64,000 nucleotides of DNA from Amycolatopsis xylanica (GTDB lineage: Bacteria > Actinomycetota > Actinomycetes > Mycobacteriales > Pseudonocardiaceae): positions 62,001 to 126,000 of the forward strand of contig NZ_FNON01000010.1 of NCBI RefSeq assembly GCF_900107045.1, read 5' to 3'. Below are positions 32,178 to 40,776 of the stretch, piece after piece. Positions within the stretch are counted from its first letter, which is position 1, and every line of letters starts with the position of its first letter. Under the pieces are notes generated by a model. It worked only from the letters and a program-made list of their open reading frames with translations, did not search any database and was not told where the DNA came from. Both the position numbers and the translations under genes were made by a program.

Positions 32178-32290
32178 GGTAAACAGCGCTTAGGGGTGAA
32201 TGAGGTCACCTAGGGGCTCCCAGCAGGCGTCAAAGGCCATAACCTTCGCCGAAGCAGAGCTTCGTAATAGCGGGAGGTCGAAGAAGACCC

Positions 32291-33079
32291 ATGACGAACA
32301 TCGTTGTCCTGGTCAAGCAGGTGCCTGACACCTACTCGGAGCGCAAGCTGTCCGAGTCCGACCACACACTCGACCGTGAGTCCGCCGACGCGGTGCTCGA
32401 CGAGATCAACGAGCGCGCCGTCGAGGAGGCGCTCAAGATCAAGGAAGCCGGTGAAGGCGAGGTGACCGTGCTCGCCGTCGGCCCGTCGCGTGCCACCGAC
32501 GCCATCCGCAAGGCCCTCTCCATGGGCGCGGACAAGGCCATCCACGTCTCCGACGACGCGCTGCACGGCTCCGACCTGCTGGCCACGGCCAAGGTCATCG
32601 CCGCCGCCGTCCGCAAGGTCGAGGGCGTCGACCTGGTCATCGCCGGCAACGAGGCCTCCGACGGCCGCGGTGGCGCCGTCCCGGCGATCGTCGCCGAGCT
32701 GCTGGGCCTGCCGCAGCTGACCCACGCGCGTGAGCTGACCGTCGACGGCACCACCGTCAAGGTCAAGCGCGAGACCGCGGACGAGGGCCTCACGCACCTC
32801 GAGGCGAGCCTGCCCGCGCTGGTCTCCGTGACCGAGAAGATCAACGAGCCGCGGTACCCGTCCTTCAAGGGCATCATGGCCGCCAAGAAGAAGCCGGTCG
32901 AAACGCTGTCCGTCGCCGACCTCGGTGTCGACGCGGGCGAGGTCGGCCTCGGCAACGCGTGGTCGTCGGTCGTCGAAGCCTCGCCGAAGCCGCCGCGCAC
33001 CGCGGGGCAGCGGGTCGAGGACGAAGGCGACGGCGGCACGAAGGTCGCCGAGTACCTCGTCGGTCAGAAGCTCATCTGA
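32291..33079 (+). CDS. etfB: electron transfer flavoprotein beta subunit
   Basis: 262 residues, group I ETF beta. The N-terminus MTNIVVLVKQVPDTYSERKL and the AMP/adenine-binding core VIAGNEASDGRGGAVPAIVAELLGLP match FixA/EtfB, followed by the recognition-loop region LPALVSVTEKINEPRYPSFKGIMAAKKK. The complex passes electrons from acyl-CoA dehydrogenases to ETF:quinone oxidoreductase. The start follows GGGAGG. It is 15 bases upstream of etfA, so the two are one operon. It has a DosR-box-like palindrome upstream. Confidence 0.95.
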   Translation: MTNIVVLVKQVPDTYSERKLSESDHTLDRESADAVLDEINERAVEEALKIKEAGEGEVTVLAVGPSRATDAIRKALSMGADKAIHVSDDALHGSDLLATAKVIAAAVRKVEGVDLVIAGNEASDGRGGAVPAIVAELLGLPQLTHARELTVDGTTVKVKRETADEGLTHLEASLPALVSVTEKINEPRYPSFKGIMAAKKKPVETLSVADLGVDAGEVGLGNAWSSVVEASPKPPRTAGQRVEDEGDGGTKVAEYLVGQKLI

Positions 33080-33094
33080 GGGAGTTGACACAAC

Positions 33095-34054
33095 ATGGCT
33101 GAAGTTCTCGTTCTCGTCGACCACGCCGACGGCGCGGTCAAGAAGGTCACCCTCGAGCTGCTGACCGCCGCTCGCGCGCTGGGTGAGCCGTCCGCGGTGG
33201 TCGTGGGTTCGCCCGGCACCGCCGGAAAGGTGAAGGAGCAGCTCGCTGCTTACGGCGCCGCCAAGGTCTACGTCGCGGAGTCCGACGAGGCCGCTTCGTA
33301 CCTGGTGACCCCGAAGGTCGACGCGCTGCACAAGCTGGCTCAGCAGGCCTCCCCGGCCGCCGTGCTGGTCGCCGCCACCGCCGAGGGCAAGGAGGTGTCG
33401 GGCCGCCTCGCCGCGCGCCTGGACTCCGGTCTGCTCATCGACGTCGTCGGCGTGAACTCCGACGGCACCGTCGAGCAGTCCATCTTCGGTGGCGCGTTCT
33501 CCGTGAAGGCCAAGGCCGCCAAGGGAACCCCGATCATCTCGGTGCGCCCCGGTGGCGTCGAGGCGGAGCCCGCGGAGGGCGCCGCCGCCGAGGAGGCCGT
33601 CGAGCTGCCCGCGGTCGACGCGGCCAAGTCCGCGAAGATCGTCGGCGTCGAGCCGCTGGTCGGCGGCGACCGTCCCGAGCTGACCGAGGCGTCGATCGTC
33701 GTCTCCGGTGGCCGCGGTGTCGGTTCGGCCGAGAAGTTCGACGTCGTCGAGAAGCTGGCCGACTCGCTCGGCGCGGCCGTCGGCGCGTCGCGCGCGGCCG
33801 TCGACTCTGGCTACTACCCGGCGCAGTTCCAGGTCGGCCAGACCGGCAAGACGGTCTCGCCGCAGCTGTACATCGCGCTCGGCATCTCCGGCGCGATCCA
33901 GCACCGCGCCGGCATGCAGACCTCGAAGACGATCATCGCGGTCAACAAGGACGCGGAGGCGCCGATCTTCGAGATCGCCGACTTCGGTGTGGTGGGCGAC
34001 CTGTTCAACGTCGCGCCGCAGCTGACCGAGGCGGTCGCGGCCCGCAAGGGCTGA
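33095..34054 (+). CDS. etfA: electron transfer flavoprotein alpha subunit
   Basis: 319 residues. The N-terminal domain begins MAEVLVLVDHADGAVKKV. The C-terminal FAD domain contains SGGRGVGSAEKFDVVEKLADSLGAAVGASRAAVD, QVGQTGKTVSPQLYIALGISGAIQH and NKDAEAPIFEIADFGVVGDLF, the full FAD-binding signature. It works with EtfB as the FAD carrier. Order etfB-etfA then two acyltransferases and a cysteine desulfurase follows Rv3029c-Rv3025c. A strong terminator follows at 34072. Confidence 0.95.
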   Translation: MAEVLVLVDHADGAVKKVTLELLTAARALGEPSAVVVGSPGTAGKVKEQLAAYGAAKVYVAESDEAASYLVTPKVDALHKLAQQASPAAVLVAATAEGKEVSGRLAARLDSGLLIDVVGVNSDGTVEQSIFGGAFSVKAKAAKGTPIISVRPGGVEAEPAEGAAAEEAVELPAVDAAKSAKIVGVEPLVGGDRPELTEASIVVSGGRGVGSAEKFDVVEKLADSLGAAVGASRAAVDSGYYPAQFQVGQTGKTVSPQLYIALGISGAIQHRAGMQTSKTIIAVNKDAEAPIFEIADFGVVGDLFNVAPQLTEAVAARKG

Positions 34055-34071
34055 CCCGGGCGTTCATCTGG

Positions 34072-34108
34072 ATGGGGCGGTTCCTTAACGGGACCGCCCC
34101 ATTTCCTT
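34072..34108 (+). terminator. rho-independent terminator after etfBA
   Basis: ATGGGGCGGT (34072-34081) pairs with ACCGCCCCAT (34093-34102), followed by a T-rich tail TTCCTTT. It is the most classical intrinsic terminator in the window and separates etfBA from the acyltransferase pair. Confidence 0.85.
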
Positions 34109-34197
34109 TATCAAGTACCGGCAATTAACCCGAAGTGCATGGACCGGCCATCGGATCGCTCTCTCAGCCTTTTCTAAGGCAGGCGTACACCTATGGC

Positions 34198-34977
34198 ATG
34201 ACGTCGTCACAGCTACTCGTCAGCACTGATCAGGCGGGTGTCGAGCTCCCGGCCGATGCGCCCCGGTATTCACTTCTCGTAGCCAACGACAACGCCGAAG
34301 TCCTTGCCGCGCAAAGACTTCGCCACCAGGTCTTCGCCGAAGAGATGGGCGCGCGGCTCAACTCGCTCGTCGACGGGCTGGACGTGGACCGCTTCGACGA
34401 GTTCTGTGATCACCTGGTCGTCCGTGACGACAACACCGGCGAGATCGTCGGCACCTACCGCATGCTGCCGCCCGAGCGGGCCGTCTCGGCCGGACAGTTG
34501 TACTCGGACGGTGAGTTCGACCTGACCGCGCTGGCCCCGCTGCGGCCGTCGCTGGTCGAGACCGGGCGCTCGTGCGTGCACCCCGATCACCGCAGCGGCG
34601 CCGTCGTCAGCCTCGTCTGGGCGGGCATCGCGCGCTACATGCTGCTCTCGGGTCACCGCTACCTCGCCGGTTGCGCCTCCGTGCCGCTCGTGGACGGTGG
34701 CAGCTACGCCGCCGGCGTGTGGGATGTGTTGCGTACCAAGCACTTCTCGCCCGACTCGCTGCGTGTCTCGCCGCTGCATCCGTGGAATCCGGACGGCATC
34801 GAGCGACCGGCGCGGTCCGTGCTGCCGCCGTTGATCAAGGGGTACGTGCGCCTCGGCGCCCAGGTCTGTGGCGCGCCCGCGCTCGACGCGGACTTCGGGG
34901 TCGCGGACTTCTTCGTGCTGCTCGACCTGCAGAAGATCGACGAGCGTTACCTCAAGTTCTTCCTAGGTGTCCAATGA
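34198..34977 (+). CDS. OlsB/hemolysin-like GNAT acyltransferase (Rv3027c-like)
   Basis: 259 residues of the Acetyltransf_5 (OlsB) group: LRHQVFAEEMGARL, CDHLVVRDDNTGEIVGTYRMLPP, FDLTALAPLRPSLVETGRSCVHPDHRSGAVV and YLAGCASVPLVDGG. OlsB-type proteins transfer a 3-hydroxyacyl chain from ACP to the amino group of ornithine (lyso-ornithine lipid). ATG 34198 gives the family start; an upstream GTG at 34135 is ignored. The stop overlaps the PlsC-like gene as ATGA, the arrangement expected for an olsB-olsA pair. The amino-acid substrate is inferred. Confidence 0.8.
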   Translation: MTSSQLLVSTDQAGVELPADAPRYSLLVANDNAEVLAAQRLRHQVFAEEMGARLNSLVDGLDVDRFDEFCDHLVVRDDNTGEIVGTYRMLPPERAVSAGQLYSDGEFDLTALAPLRPSLVETGRSCVHPDHRSGAVVSLVWAGIARYMLLSGHRYLAGCASVPLVDGGSYAAGVWDVLRTKHFSPDSLRVSPLHPWNPDGIERPARSVLPPLIKGYVRLGAQVCGAPALDADFGVADFFVLLDLQKIDERYLKFFLGVQ

Positions 34978-35831
34978 GGCACGCGTACATGCCGACGTCG
35001 CCCTGCGGCGACGGATGCCTGACCGAAGGCGAGCCGACGGTCTCGCTGCCGCGCCGGATCTTCCGGTTCGGCAGCGCGATCGGCGTGCTCCTGCTCGCGT
35101 TGCTGGCCGCGCCGGTCATGTTCGCGCTGCGCGGCGCGGCCCGCGAACGCCTGGTGCGCTTGATCTTCCGCGGCGTGCTGCGCGCGTTCGGCGTCCGCCT
35201 GCTCGTGCACGGCGCCGACGACTTCGCCGCGGGCCGTGGCGCGCTGGTGGTCAACAACCACATCTCGTGGCTCGACATCGTCGCGATCAACGCGGTCCGC
35301 CCGATGCGCGCGCTGGCCAAGAAGGAGATCGCGTCGTGGCCGCTGCTGGGCACCCTGGTCCGCCGGGGCGGCAGCATCTTCCTTGACCGGGAACGGCTTT
35401 CGACGCTTCCGGGGACCATGGCCGAGCTGGCCGAGGCACTGCGTTCCGGATCCTTGGTGAGCGTCACGCCCGAAGGCACGACGTGGTGCGGCCTCGCTTC
35501 CGGCCGCTTCACGACGGCGACGTTCCAGGCGGCCATCGACGGCGGTGTGCCGGTGCGCCCGATCGCGCTGCGCTTCCGTCTCGCCGACGGCCGGGAGACC
35601 AGCCGCCCGGCGTTCATCGGCCCGGAGTCGCTGATCGCGTCGCTGAGCCGGGTCGCGGCTTTGCGCGGCCTGGTGCTGGAGCTGTTCATCTGCCCGGAGA
35701 TCGCGCCCGGCCGCGCGGTCGATCGCCGCGAACTCGCCGCGCTCGCCGAGTCCGCCGTGCACTCGGCGCTCGGCACCGTCCGTATCCCGGCCCGCCGCCG
35801 CGCCGCGCGCAAGGTGCTCGCCTCCCGCTAG
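34974..35831 (+). CDS. PlsC/OlsA-type 1-acyl acyltransferase (Rv3026c-like)
   Basis: 285 residues. A hydrophobic anchor at about 30-52 precedes the acyltransferase domain with the HX4D box NNHISWLDIV and the acceptor-binding PEGTTWCG and FTTATFQAA. It O-acylates a lyso-lipid: lysophosphatidate if PlsC-like, or lyso-ornithine lipid if OlsA-like. Translational coupling to the OlsB-like gene favours the latter. Start ATG 34974. It is followed nine bases after the stop by a family-1 repeat. Confidence 0.85.
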   Translation: MRHAYMPTSPCGDGCLTEGEPTVSLPRRIFRFGSAIGVLLLALLAAPVMFALRGAARERLVRLIFRGVLRAFGVRLLVHGADDFAAGRGALVVNNHISWLDIVAINAVRPMRALAKKEIASWPLLGTLVRRGGSIFLDRERLSTLPGTMAELAEALRSGSLVSVTPEGTTWCGLASGRFTTATFQAAIDGGVPVRPIALRFRLADGRETSRPAFIGPESLIASLSRVAALRGLVLELFICPEIAPGRAVDRRELAALAESAVHSALGTVRIPARRRAARKVLASR

Positions 35832-35840
35832 GGGCAAGAA

Positions 35841-35899
35841 CGGGATAAAGCGGGCTTTATCCCGGGAAAAGCGCCCGGGATAAAGCCCGCTTTATCCCG
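35841..35899. repeat. family-1 palindromic repeat (copy 4)
   Basis: 59 bp, CGGGATAAAGC to CTTTATCCCG, with the same AAAAGCG centre as copy 3. It begins nine bases after the PlsC-like stop and ends 39 bases before the next gene on the same strand, so it would separate two transcripts. Confidence 0.85.
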
Positions 35900-35938
35900 C
35901 TTGACCTCCACCCAGGTCGAGGTACCAGGCTGAGGGCC

Positions 35939-37303
35939 ATGACCGACACACTGGGGGCACCACCCAAGAAGGGCGTGCTGTGGACGCCTGAGCACCGCGT
36001 CACCACAGCCGGACTGCTGCTCCTCGTGACGCTGGTCGCGTTCGAGGCGATGGGTGTGGCGACCGCCATGCCGACCATGGTCGCCGCGCTGCACGGGCAG
36101 AGCCTGTACTCGTGGCCGTTCACCGGCTTCCTGGTCGCCAGTGTCGTCGCGACCGTGCTGTCCGGACGGCTGGGTGACCGCAAGGGCCCGGTGCCCGCGC
36201 TGCTCGGCGGGCTGGTCGTCTTCGTCGCGGGCCTGCTGGTGGCCGGCAGCGCACAGGACATGGCCACGCTGCTCGCCGGGCGGGTGCTGCAGGGCCTCGG
36301 CTCCGGGTTCTTCCTGGTCGCGTACTCGCTGCTGATCGCGCTCACCTACACCGACCGCGAGCGCCCGGTGATGTACGCGGCGACCGCGGCGGCCTGGGTG
36401 CTGCCCGCGGTGGTCGGGCCGTTCGTGGCCGGGCTGGTCACCGTCCACTTCGGCTGGCGGTGGGTGTTCCTCGGGCTGGTGCCGTTCGTGGCGGTCGGGA
36501 CCGCGATGCTGGTGGTGGTCGCCCGGCGGCTCCCGCCGCACGTGCCCGGCGAACGGCAGGCGCGCGCGAGTGTGCCCGCCGCGGTCGCCACCGCGCTCGG
36601 GATCGCCGCGCTGAGCTGGGCCGCGCAGCACCCGTCGCCCCTCGCGCTCGGCTACGGCGCCGCGGCGCTGGTCGTGCTCGCCGTCGCGCTGCGGAAGCTG
36701 CTCCCAGCCGGGACGCTCAGCGGCAGGCGCGGGTTGCCGACCGTGGTCGCCTCGCGCGGGCTGATCGCCGCCGCGTACGCCTCGATGGAGGCCTTCCTGC
36801 CGCTGACCATGTCCACCGTGCACGGCTACAGCCCGTCGATGGCCGGGCTGCCGCTGACGCTGACCGCGCTCGGCTGGTCGGCGGGCTCGGCGGTGCAGGG
36901 CCGGTACCCGGACTGGTCGCGTGAGACCTCGCTGCGGGTGGGGTTCGGGCTGGTCGCGTTCGGCCTGGTCGGGTTCCTCATGGTCAGCCAGCCGTGGCTG
37001 CCCGGCTGGATCGCGTTCGTGGTCTGCACCATCGGTGGCGCCGGAATGGGCATCGCGATGCCCGCCATTTCGGTGCTTTTGTACCGCTATTCGCCGGAAA
37101 GTGAGCGCGGATTCAACACCTCGGCACTGCAATTGGTCGACTGGGTGGGCTCGGCGCTGCTGATCGGCGTCGGCGGCGTGCTGCTGGCCGCGCTGGCCTC
37201 GGCGGAGCATCCGGGACCGGCGGTGGCCGTGCTCGCGATGATCACCATCGGCATCGCCTGTTCGGGTGTTTTCCTCACCGGGCGGTGGCCGGAAAAAGCC
37301 TGA
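35939..37303 (+). CDS. MFS transporter (drug efflux type)
   Basis: 454 residues with about 12-14 hydrophobic segments. The loop 2-3 motif is SGRLGDRKGPVPALLGG and motif C-like GAWVLPAVVGPFVAG-type sequence lies in helix 5 (AAWVLPAVVGPFVAGLV). The long N-terminal cytoplasmic leader (MTDTLGAPPKKGVLWTPE) fits an exporter. A TTGACC box at 35901 lies about 38 bases before the start, with TACCAG 16 bases later, so the mRNA may be almost leaderless. The substrate is unknown; it is not part of the surrounding conserved gene order. Confidence 0.85.
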   Translation: MTDTLGAPPKKGVLWTPEHRVTTAGLLLLVTLVAFEAMGVATAMPTMVAALHGQSLYSWPFTGFLVASVVATVLSGRLGDRKGPVPALLGGLVVFVAGLLVAGSAQDMATLLAGRVLQGLGSGFFLVAYSLLIALTYTDRERPVMYAATAAAWVLPAVVGPFVAGLVTVHFGWRWVFLGLVPFVAVGTAMLVVVARRLPPHVPGERQARASVPAAVATALGIAALSWAAQHPSPLALGYGAAALVVLAVALRKLLPAGTLSGRRGLPTVVASRGLIAAAYASMEAFLPLTMSTVHGYSPSMAGLPLTLTALGWSAGSAVQGRYPDWSRETSLRVGFGLVAFGLVGFLMVSQPWLPGWIAFVVCTIGGAGMGIAMPAISVLLYRYSPESERGFNTSALQLVDWVGSALLIGVGGVLLAALASAEHPGPAVAVLAMITIGIACSGVFLTGRWPEKA

Positions 37304-37330
37304 GCCAGGTGCGACTATCCTGGGTGGGCG

Positions 37331-38503
37331 ATGACCTATCTCGACCACGCGGCGACGACCCCCATGTTGCCCGAAGCCATAGCGGCGATGACCGAGGCGC
37401 TGTCCACAGTGGGCAACGCCTCGTCGCTGCATTCCTCGGGCAGGCGGGCCCGCCGGATGGTCGAGGAGGCCCGCGAGGTCATCGCCGCTTCGCTGGGCGC
37501 GCGGCCGTCCGAGGTGATCTTCACCGCCGGTGGCACCGAAAGCGACAATCTCGCGGTCAAGGGTATCTTCTGGGCACGCGAGAAGCCCCGGATCCTGGCC
37601 AGCGCCGTCGAGCACCACGCCGTGCTGGACACCGTGGAATGGCTGGTCGAGCACTCGGGCGCCGAGATCACCTGGCTGGAAGTCGACGAGCACGGCCGGG
37701 TCAGCCCGGAGACCTTGCGCGCCGCCATCGACGAGGACCCCTCGACTGTGGCGTTGGTCACCGTCATGTGGGCCAACAACGAGGTCGGCACGGTCAACCC
37801 GATCGCCGAGCTGGCCGCCATCTGCGCCGAGCACGGCATCCCGCTGCACACCGACGCCGTCCAGGCGGTCGGCGCGGTTCCCGTCGATTTCGCGGTTAGC
37901 GGCGCGAGCGCGCTCACGTTGACCGGCCACAAACTCGGCGGGCCGTACGGAGTGGGCGCGCTGCTGCTCGCGCGCGACACGCCCTGTGTCCCGCTGTTGC
38001 ACGGCGGCGGCCAGGAGCGCGATGTGCGCTCGGGCACGCTCGACGTGCCCGCGATCCACAGTTTCGCGACGGCCGTCCGCGTGGCCGTCGACCAGCAGGA
38101 GAAGAAGGCGCTCGAGCTGGCCGAGCTGCGGGACGAGCTGGTCGGCGCGGTGCTGCGCGCGGTGCCGGACGCGGTGCTCAACGGCGACCGCGACGGGCTG
38201 CCCGGCACGGCGCACTTCACGTTCCCCGGCTGCGCGGGCGACAGCCTGCTGATGCTGCTCGACGCCAAGGGCATCGAGTGCTCGACGGGCTCCGCGTGCA
38301 CCGCCGGCGTCGCCCAGCCCAGCCACGTGCTGCTCGCGATGGGCGCCGACCCGATGGCCGCGCGGGGTTCGCTGCGGTTCTCGATGGGCCACACGTCCAC
38401 CCGCGCCGACGTCGAAGCCGTCGCACGGGAAATCGGTGGCGTCGTCACGAGAGCAAGGCAAGCTGGTCTCGCAGGTATGCGTAAACAAAAGCAGGAGGTG
38501 TAG
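37331..38503 (+). CDS. cysteine desulfurase (IscS/NifS-like, Rv3025c-like)
   Basis: 390 residues, a PLP fold-type I enzyme that takes sulfur from cysteine as a persulfide. It starts MTYLDHAATTPM; the PLP lysine is Lys201 in TLTGHKLGGPYGVG and the persulfide Cys323 is in STGSACTAG. ATGA-type coupling is absent, but mnmA starts four bases after its stop, so it is a dedicated sulfur donor for tRNA thiolation as at mycobacterial Rv3025c-Rv3024c. It may also serve Fe-S assembly. Confidence 0.93.
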   Translation: MTYLDHAATTPMLPEAIAAMTEALSTVGNASSLHSSGRRARRMVEEAREVIAASLGARPSEVIFTAGGTESDNLAVKGIFWAREKPRILASAVEHHAVLDTVEWLVEHSGAEITWLEVDEHGRVSPETLRAAIDEDPSTVALVTVMWANNEVGTVNPIAELAAICAEHGIPLHTDAVQAVGAVPVDFAVSGASALTLTGHKLGGPYGVGALLLARDTPCVPLLHGGGQERDVRSGTLDVPAIHSFATAVRVAVDQQEKKALELAELRDELVGAVLRAVPDAVLNGDRDGLPGTAHFTFPGCAGDSLLMLLDAKGIECSTGSACTAGVAQPSHVLLAMGADPMAARGSLRFSMGHTSTRADVEAVAREIGGVVTRARQAGLAGMRKQKQEV

Positions 38504-38506
38504 GAA

Positions 38507-39583
38507 ATGCGCGTTTTGGCCGCGATGAGCGGGGGAGTGGATTCGGCGGTGGCCGCCGCGCGGGCCGTCGACGCCGGGCACGACGTCGTCGGCGTGCACC
38601 TCGCGCTGTCCGCCAAGCCGGGCACGCTGCGCACGGGGTCCCGTGGCTGCTGCACGATCGAGGACTCGCACGACGCTCGCCGCGCGGCGGACATCCTCGG
38701 CATCCCGTTCTACGTCTGGGATTTCGCCGAGCGGTTCACCGAGGAGGTCATCGAGACCTTCGTCGGCGAGTACGCCGCGGGCCGCACGCCCAACCCGTGC
38801 GTCACCTGCAACGAGAAGATCAAGTTCGAGGCGTTGCTGGACAAGGCGATGGCGCTCGGCTTCGACGCGGTCGCCACCGGGCACTACGCCCAGCTGTCCA
38901 TTGAGGACGGTGTGCCTTCGCTCAGCCGCAGCGTCGACGTCGGCAAGGACCAGTCGTACGTGCTGGCCTCGCTGACCCCCGAGCAGCTGCGCCACTCGAT
39001 GTTCCCGCTCGGCGACTCGTGGAAGACCGACGTCCGCGCCGAGGCCGACCGCCGAGGCCTGTCCGTGGCCAACAAGCCAGACAGCCACGACATCTGCTTC
39101 ATCCCCGACGGCGACACCAAGGGCTTCCTGGAGAAGCGCCTCGGCCAGGCGCCCGGCCAGCTGATCGACGCCGAGACCGGCGCCGTGCTCGGCCAGCACA
39201 CCGGCGTCCACGGCTTCACGATCGGCCAGCGCAAGGGCCTCGGCATCGAGGCGCCCGCGCCCGACGGCCGCCCGCGCTACGTGCTCTCGCTGGAGCCCGT
39301 CTCCGGCACCGTGAAGGTCGGCTCGGCGGACAACCTCGGCGTCGATGTCATCGAGGCGGACCGCCCGATCTGGCCGAGCGAGCGGCCGCTCGACGGCCCG
39401 ACCGAGTGCACCATCCAGGTCCGCGCGCACGGCGGCATCGTCGAAGCGGTCGCCGAGGCCGACGGCGACGACGTGACCATCCAGCTCCGCGAGCCGCTCA
39501 AGGGCGTCGCGCCGGGCCAGGTCGTGGTGCTCTACCGCGGCGACCTGGTGCTCGGCAGCGCGAAGATCCGCGCCACACGCTAG
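38507..39583 (+). CDS. mnmA: tRNA-specific 2-thiouridylase MnmA
   Basis: 358 residues. The ATP PP-loop is AAMSGGVDSAVAAARA. The catalytic cysteines are in NPCVTCNEKIKF and HDICFIPDGD, followed by the tRNA-binding beta-barrel (GQHTGVHGFTIGQRKGLG, KVGSADNLGVD). It makes s2U34 in Lys, Glu and Gln tRNAs with sulfur from the neighbouring desulfurase. The stop overlaps the convergent GNAT gene by four bases. Confidence 0.95.
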   Translation: MRVLAAMSGGVDSAVAAARAVDAGHDVVGVHLALSAKPGTLRTGSRGCCTIEDSHDARRAADILGIPFYVWDFAERFTEEVIETFVGEYAAGRTPNPCVTCNEKIKFEALLDKAMALGFDAVATGHYAQLSIEDGVPSLSRSVDVGKDQSYVLASLTPEQLRHSMFPLGDSWKTDVRAEADRRGLSVANKPDSHDICFIPDGDTKGFLEKRLGQAPGQLIDAETGAVLGQHTGVHGFTIGQRKGLGIEAPAPDGRPRYVLSLEPVSGTVKVGSADNLGVDVIEADRPIWPSERPLDGPTECTIQVRAHGGIVEAVAEADGDDVTIQLREPLKGVAPGQVVVLYRGDLVLGSAKIRATR

Positions 39584-40026
39584 AGCAGCAGCTTGAAGCC
39601 GGTGTGGCTGGCGACGAAGCCGAGCCGGTCGTAGAAGCGGTGCGCGTCCACGCGCTTGTTGTCGGACGTGAGCTGCACGAGCGCGCAACCGCGGCGGCGT
39701 GACTCGTCGATCGACCACTGCATCAGCTGCTCACCGACGCGCTTGCCGCGCTGGTCCGAGCGCACACGCACGGCTTCGACCAGTCCGCGCAGCGCGCCGC
39801 TTCGCGCCAGCCCGGGGATGATCGTCAGCTGCAGCGTGCCGACCACCTCCGCGCCGTCGGCCGCGACGACCAGGAGGTTCGCGGGGTCGGCTTCGATCTC
39901 CTTGAACGCCTTCAGATACGGCGTGAGGTCCTCGGCCGAGTCGCGGGTGCTGCCGAGCTGGTCGTCGGCGAGCATCCGCACGATGGCTTCGAGGTCGGCT
40001 TCGGTGGCTCGTCGTATCTCGATCAC
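39580..40026 (-). CDS. GNAT family N-acetyltransferase
   Basis: 148 residues with the GNAT layout: MIEIRRATEADLEAIVRML, the beta-bulge VVGTLQLTIIPGL, the acetyl-CoA pyrophosphate loop RVRSDQRGKRVGEQLMQW and C-terminal LGFVASHTGFKL. The acceptor is not predictable. It is divergent from the methyltransferase gene by 18 bases and convergent with mnmA. Confidence 0.88.
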   Translation of the reverse strand: MIEIRRATEADLEAIVRMLADDQLGSTRDSAEDLTPYLKAFKEIEADPANLLVVAADGAEVVGTLQLTIIPGLARSGALRGLVEAVRVRSDQRGKRVGEQLMQWSIDESRRRGCALVQLTSDNKRVDAHRFYDRLGFVASHTGFKLLL

Positions 40027-40044
40027 GGTGTCAAACTACAAGCC

Positions 40045-40776
40045 ATGACCAGGGGCTTTTACGACGACCTCGCAGGCACGTACGACCTCCTGTACGCCGA
40101 CTGGGACGCCAGCATGGCCCGCCAGGCGAAGGCGCTCGACTGGTTCCTGCCGGACGGCCTGGTGCTCGACTGCGCGTGCGGCATCGGCACCCAGTCGCTC
40201 GGTCTCGCGCTGCGGCGGCGTGAAGTCGTCGGCACTGACCTGAGCCCGGTCGCGGTCGCGCGCGCCCGGCGTGAGGCCGCGCAACGGGGCGTGCGCGTTT
40301 CGTTCGCCGCCGCCGATATGCGTGCTTTGCCGTTCGGTGACGGCACTTTCGCGGCCGTGGTCTGCGCGGACAACTCGTTGCCGCACTTGACGACTCCGGA
40401 CGAGATGCGTGCCGGTCTCGCCGAGATGCGCCGCGTGCTCAAGCCCGGCGGCGGGCTGCTGATCAGCACCCGGCCGTACGACGGGACCAGGCCCGGCTCG
40501 CAGCCGCCGTCGGTCAAGCACGCCGCGGACGGCCGCGCGATCACGTTCCAGCTCTGGCACTGGCACGACGACGGCGAGCGTTATGACGCCGAGGTTTTCC
40601 AGCTGCTGCCCGACGGCGATACCTGGACCGTCCACACGCGACAGATGACCTACTGGGCCATCACCCGCGCGCAGCTGAGCCCCCTCGTCGCCGAGGCGGG
40701 GTTCACGGACCTGCGCTGGGTCGAACCGGAAGACAGCGGTTTCTTCCAGCCGCTGCTCGTCGCTCAGGCCGAGTAG
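40045..40776 (+). CDS. class I methyltransferase (glycine/sarcosine N-methyltransferase-like)
   Basis: 243 residues. The N-terminal FYDDLAGTYDLLYADWDASMARQA and the SAM loop VLDCACGIGTQSLGLA, then DLSPVAVARARREA, VVCADNSLPHLTT and LKPGGGLLISTRPYD, match GNMT-like proteins. Glycine, sarcosine or another small amine could be the acceptor. The 3' end overlaps the convergent metallo-hydrolase by 13 bases. Confidence 0.85.
   Translation: MTRGFYDDLAGTYDLLYADWDASMARQAKALDWFLPDGLVLDCACGIGTQSLGLALRRREVVGTDLSPVAVARARREAAQRGVRVSFAAADMRALPFGDGTFAAVVCADNSLPHLTTPDEMRAGLAEMRRVLKPGGGLLISTRPYDGTRPGSQPPSVKHAADGRAITFQLWHWHDDGERYDAEVFQLLPDGDTWTVHTRQMTYWAITRAQLSPLVAEAGFTDLRWVEPEDSGFFQPLLVAQAE

Noticed and set aside
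35828..39718. 1296-codon open frame on the minus strand
   Set aside because: It is antisense to the MFS, cysteine desulfurase and mnmA genes and its translation is Arg/His/Gln-rich low complexity. It exists because of high GC in wobble positions.
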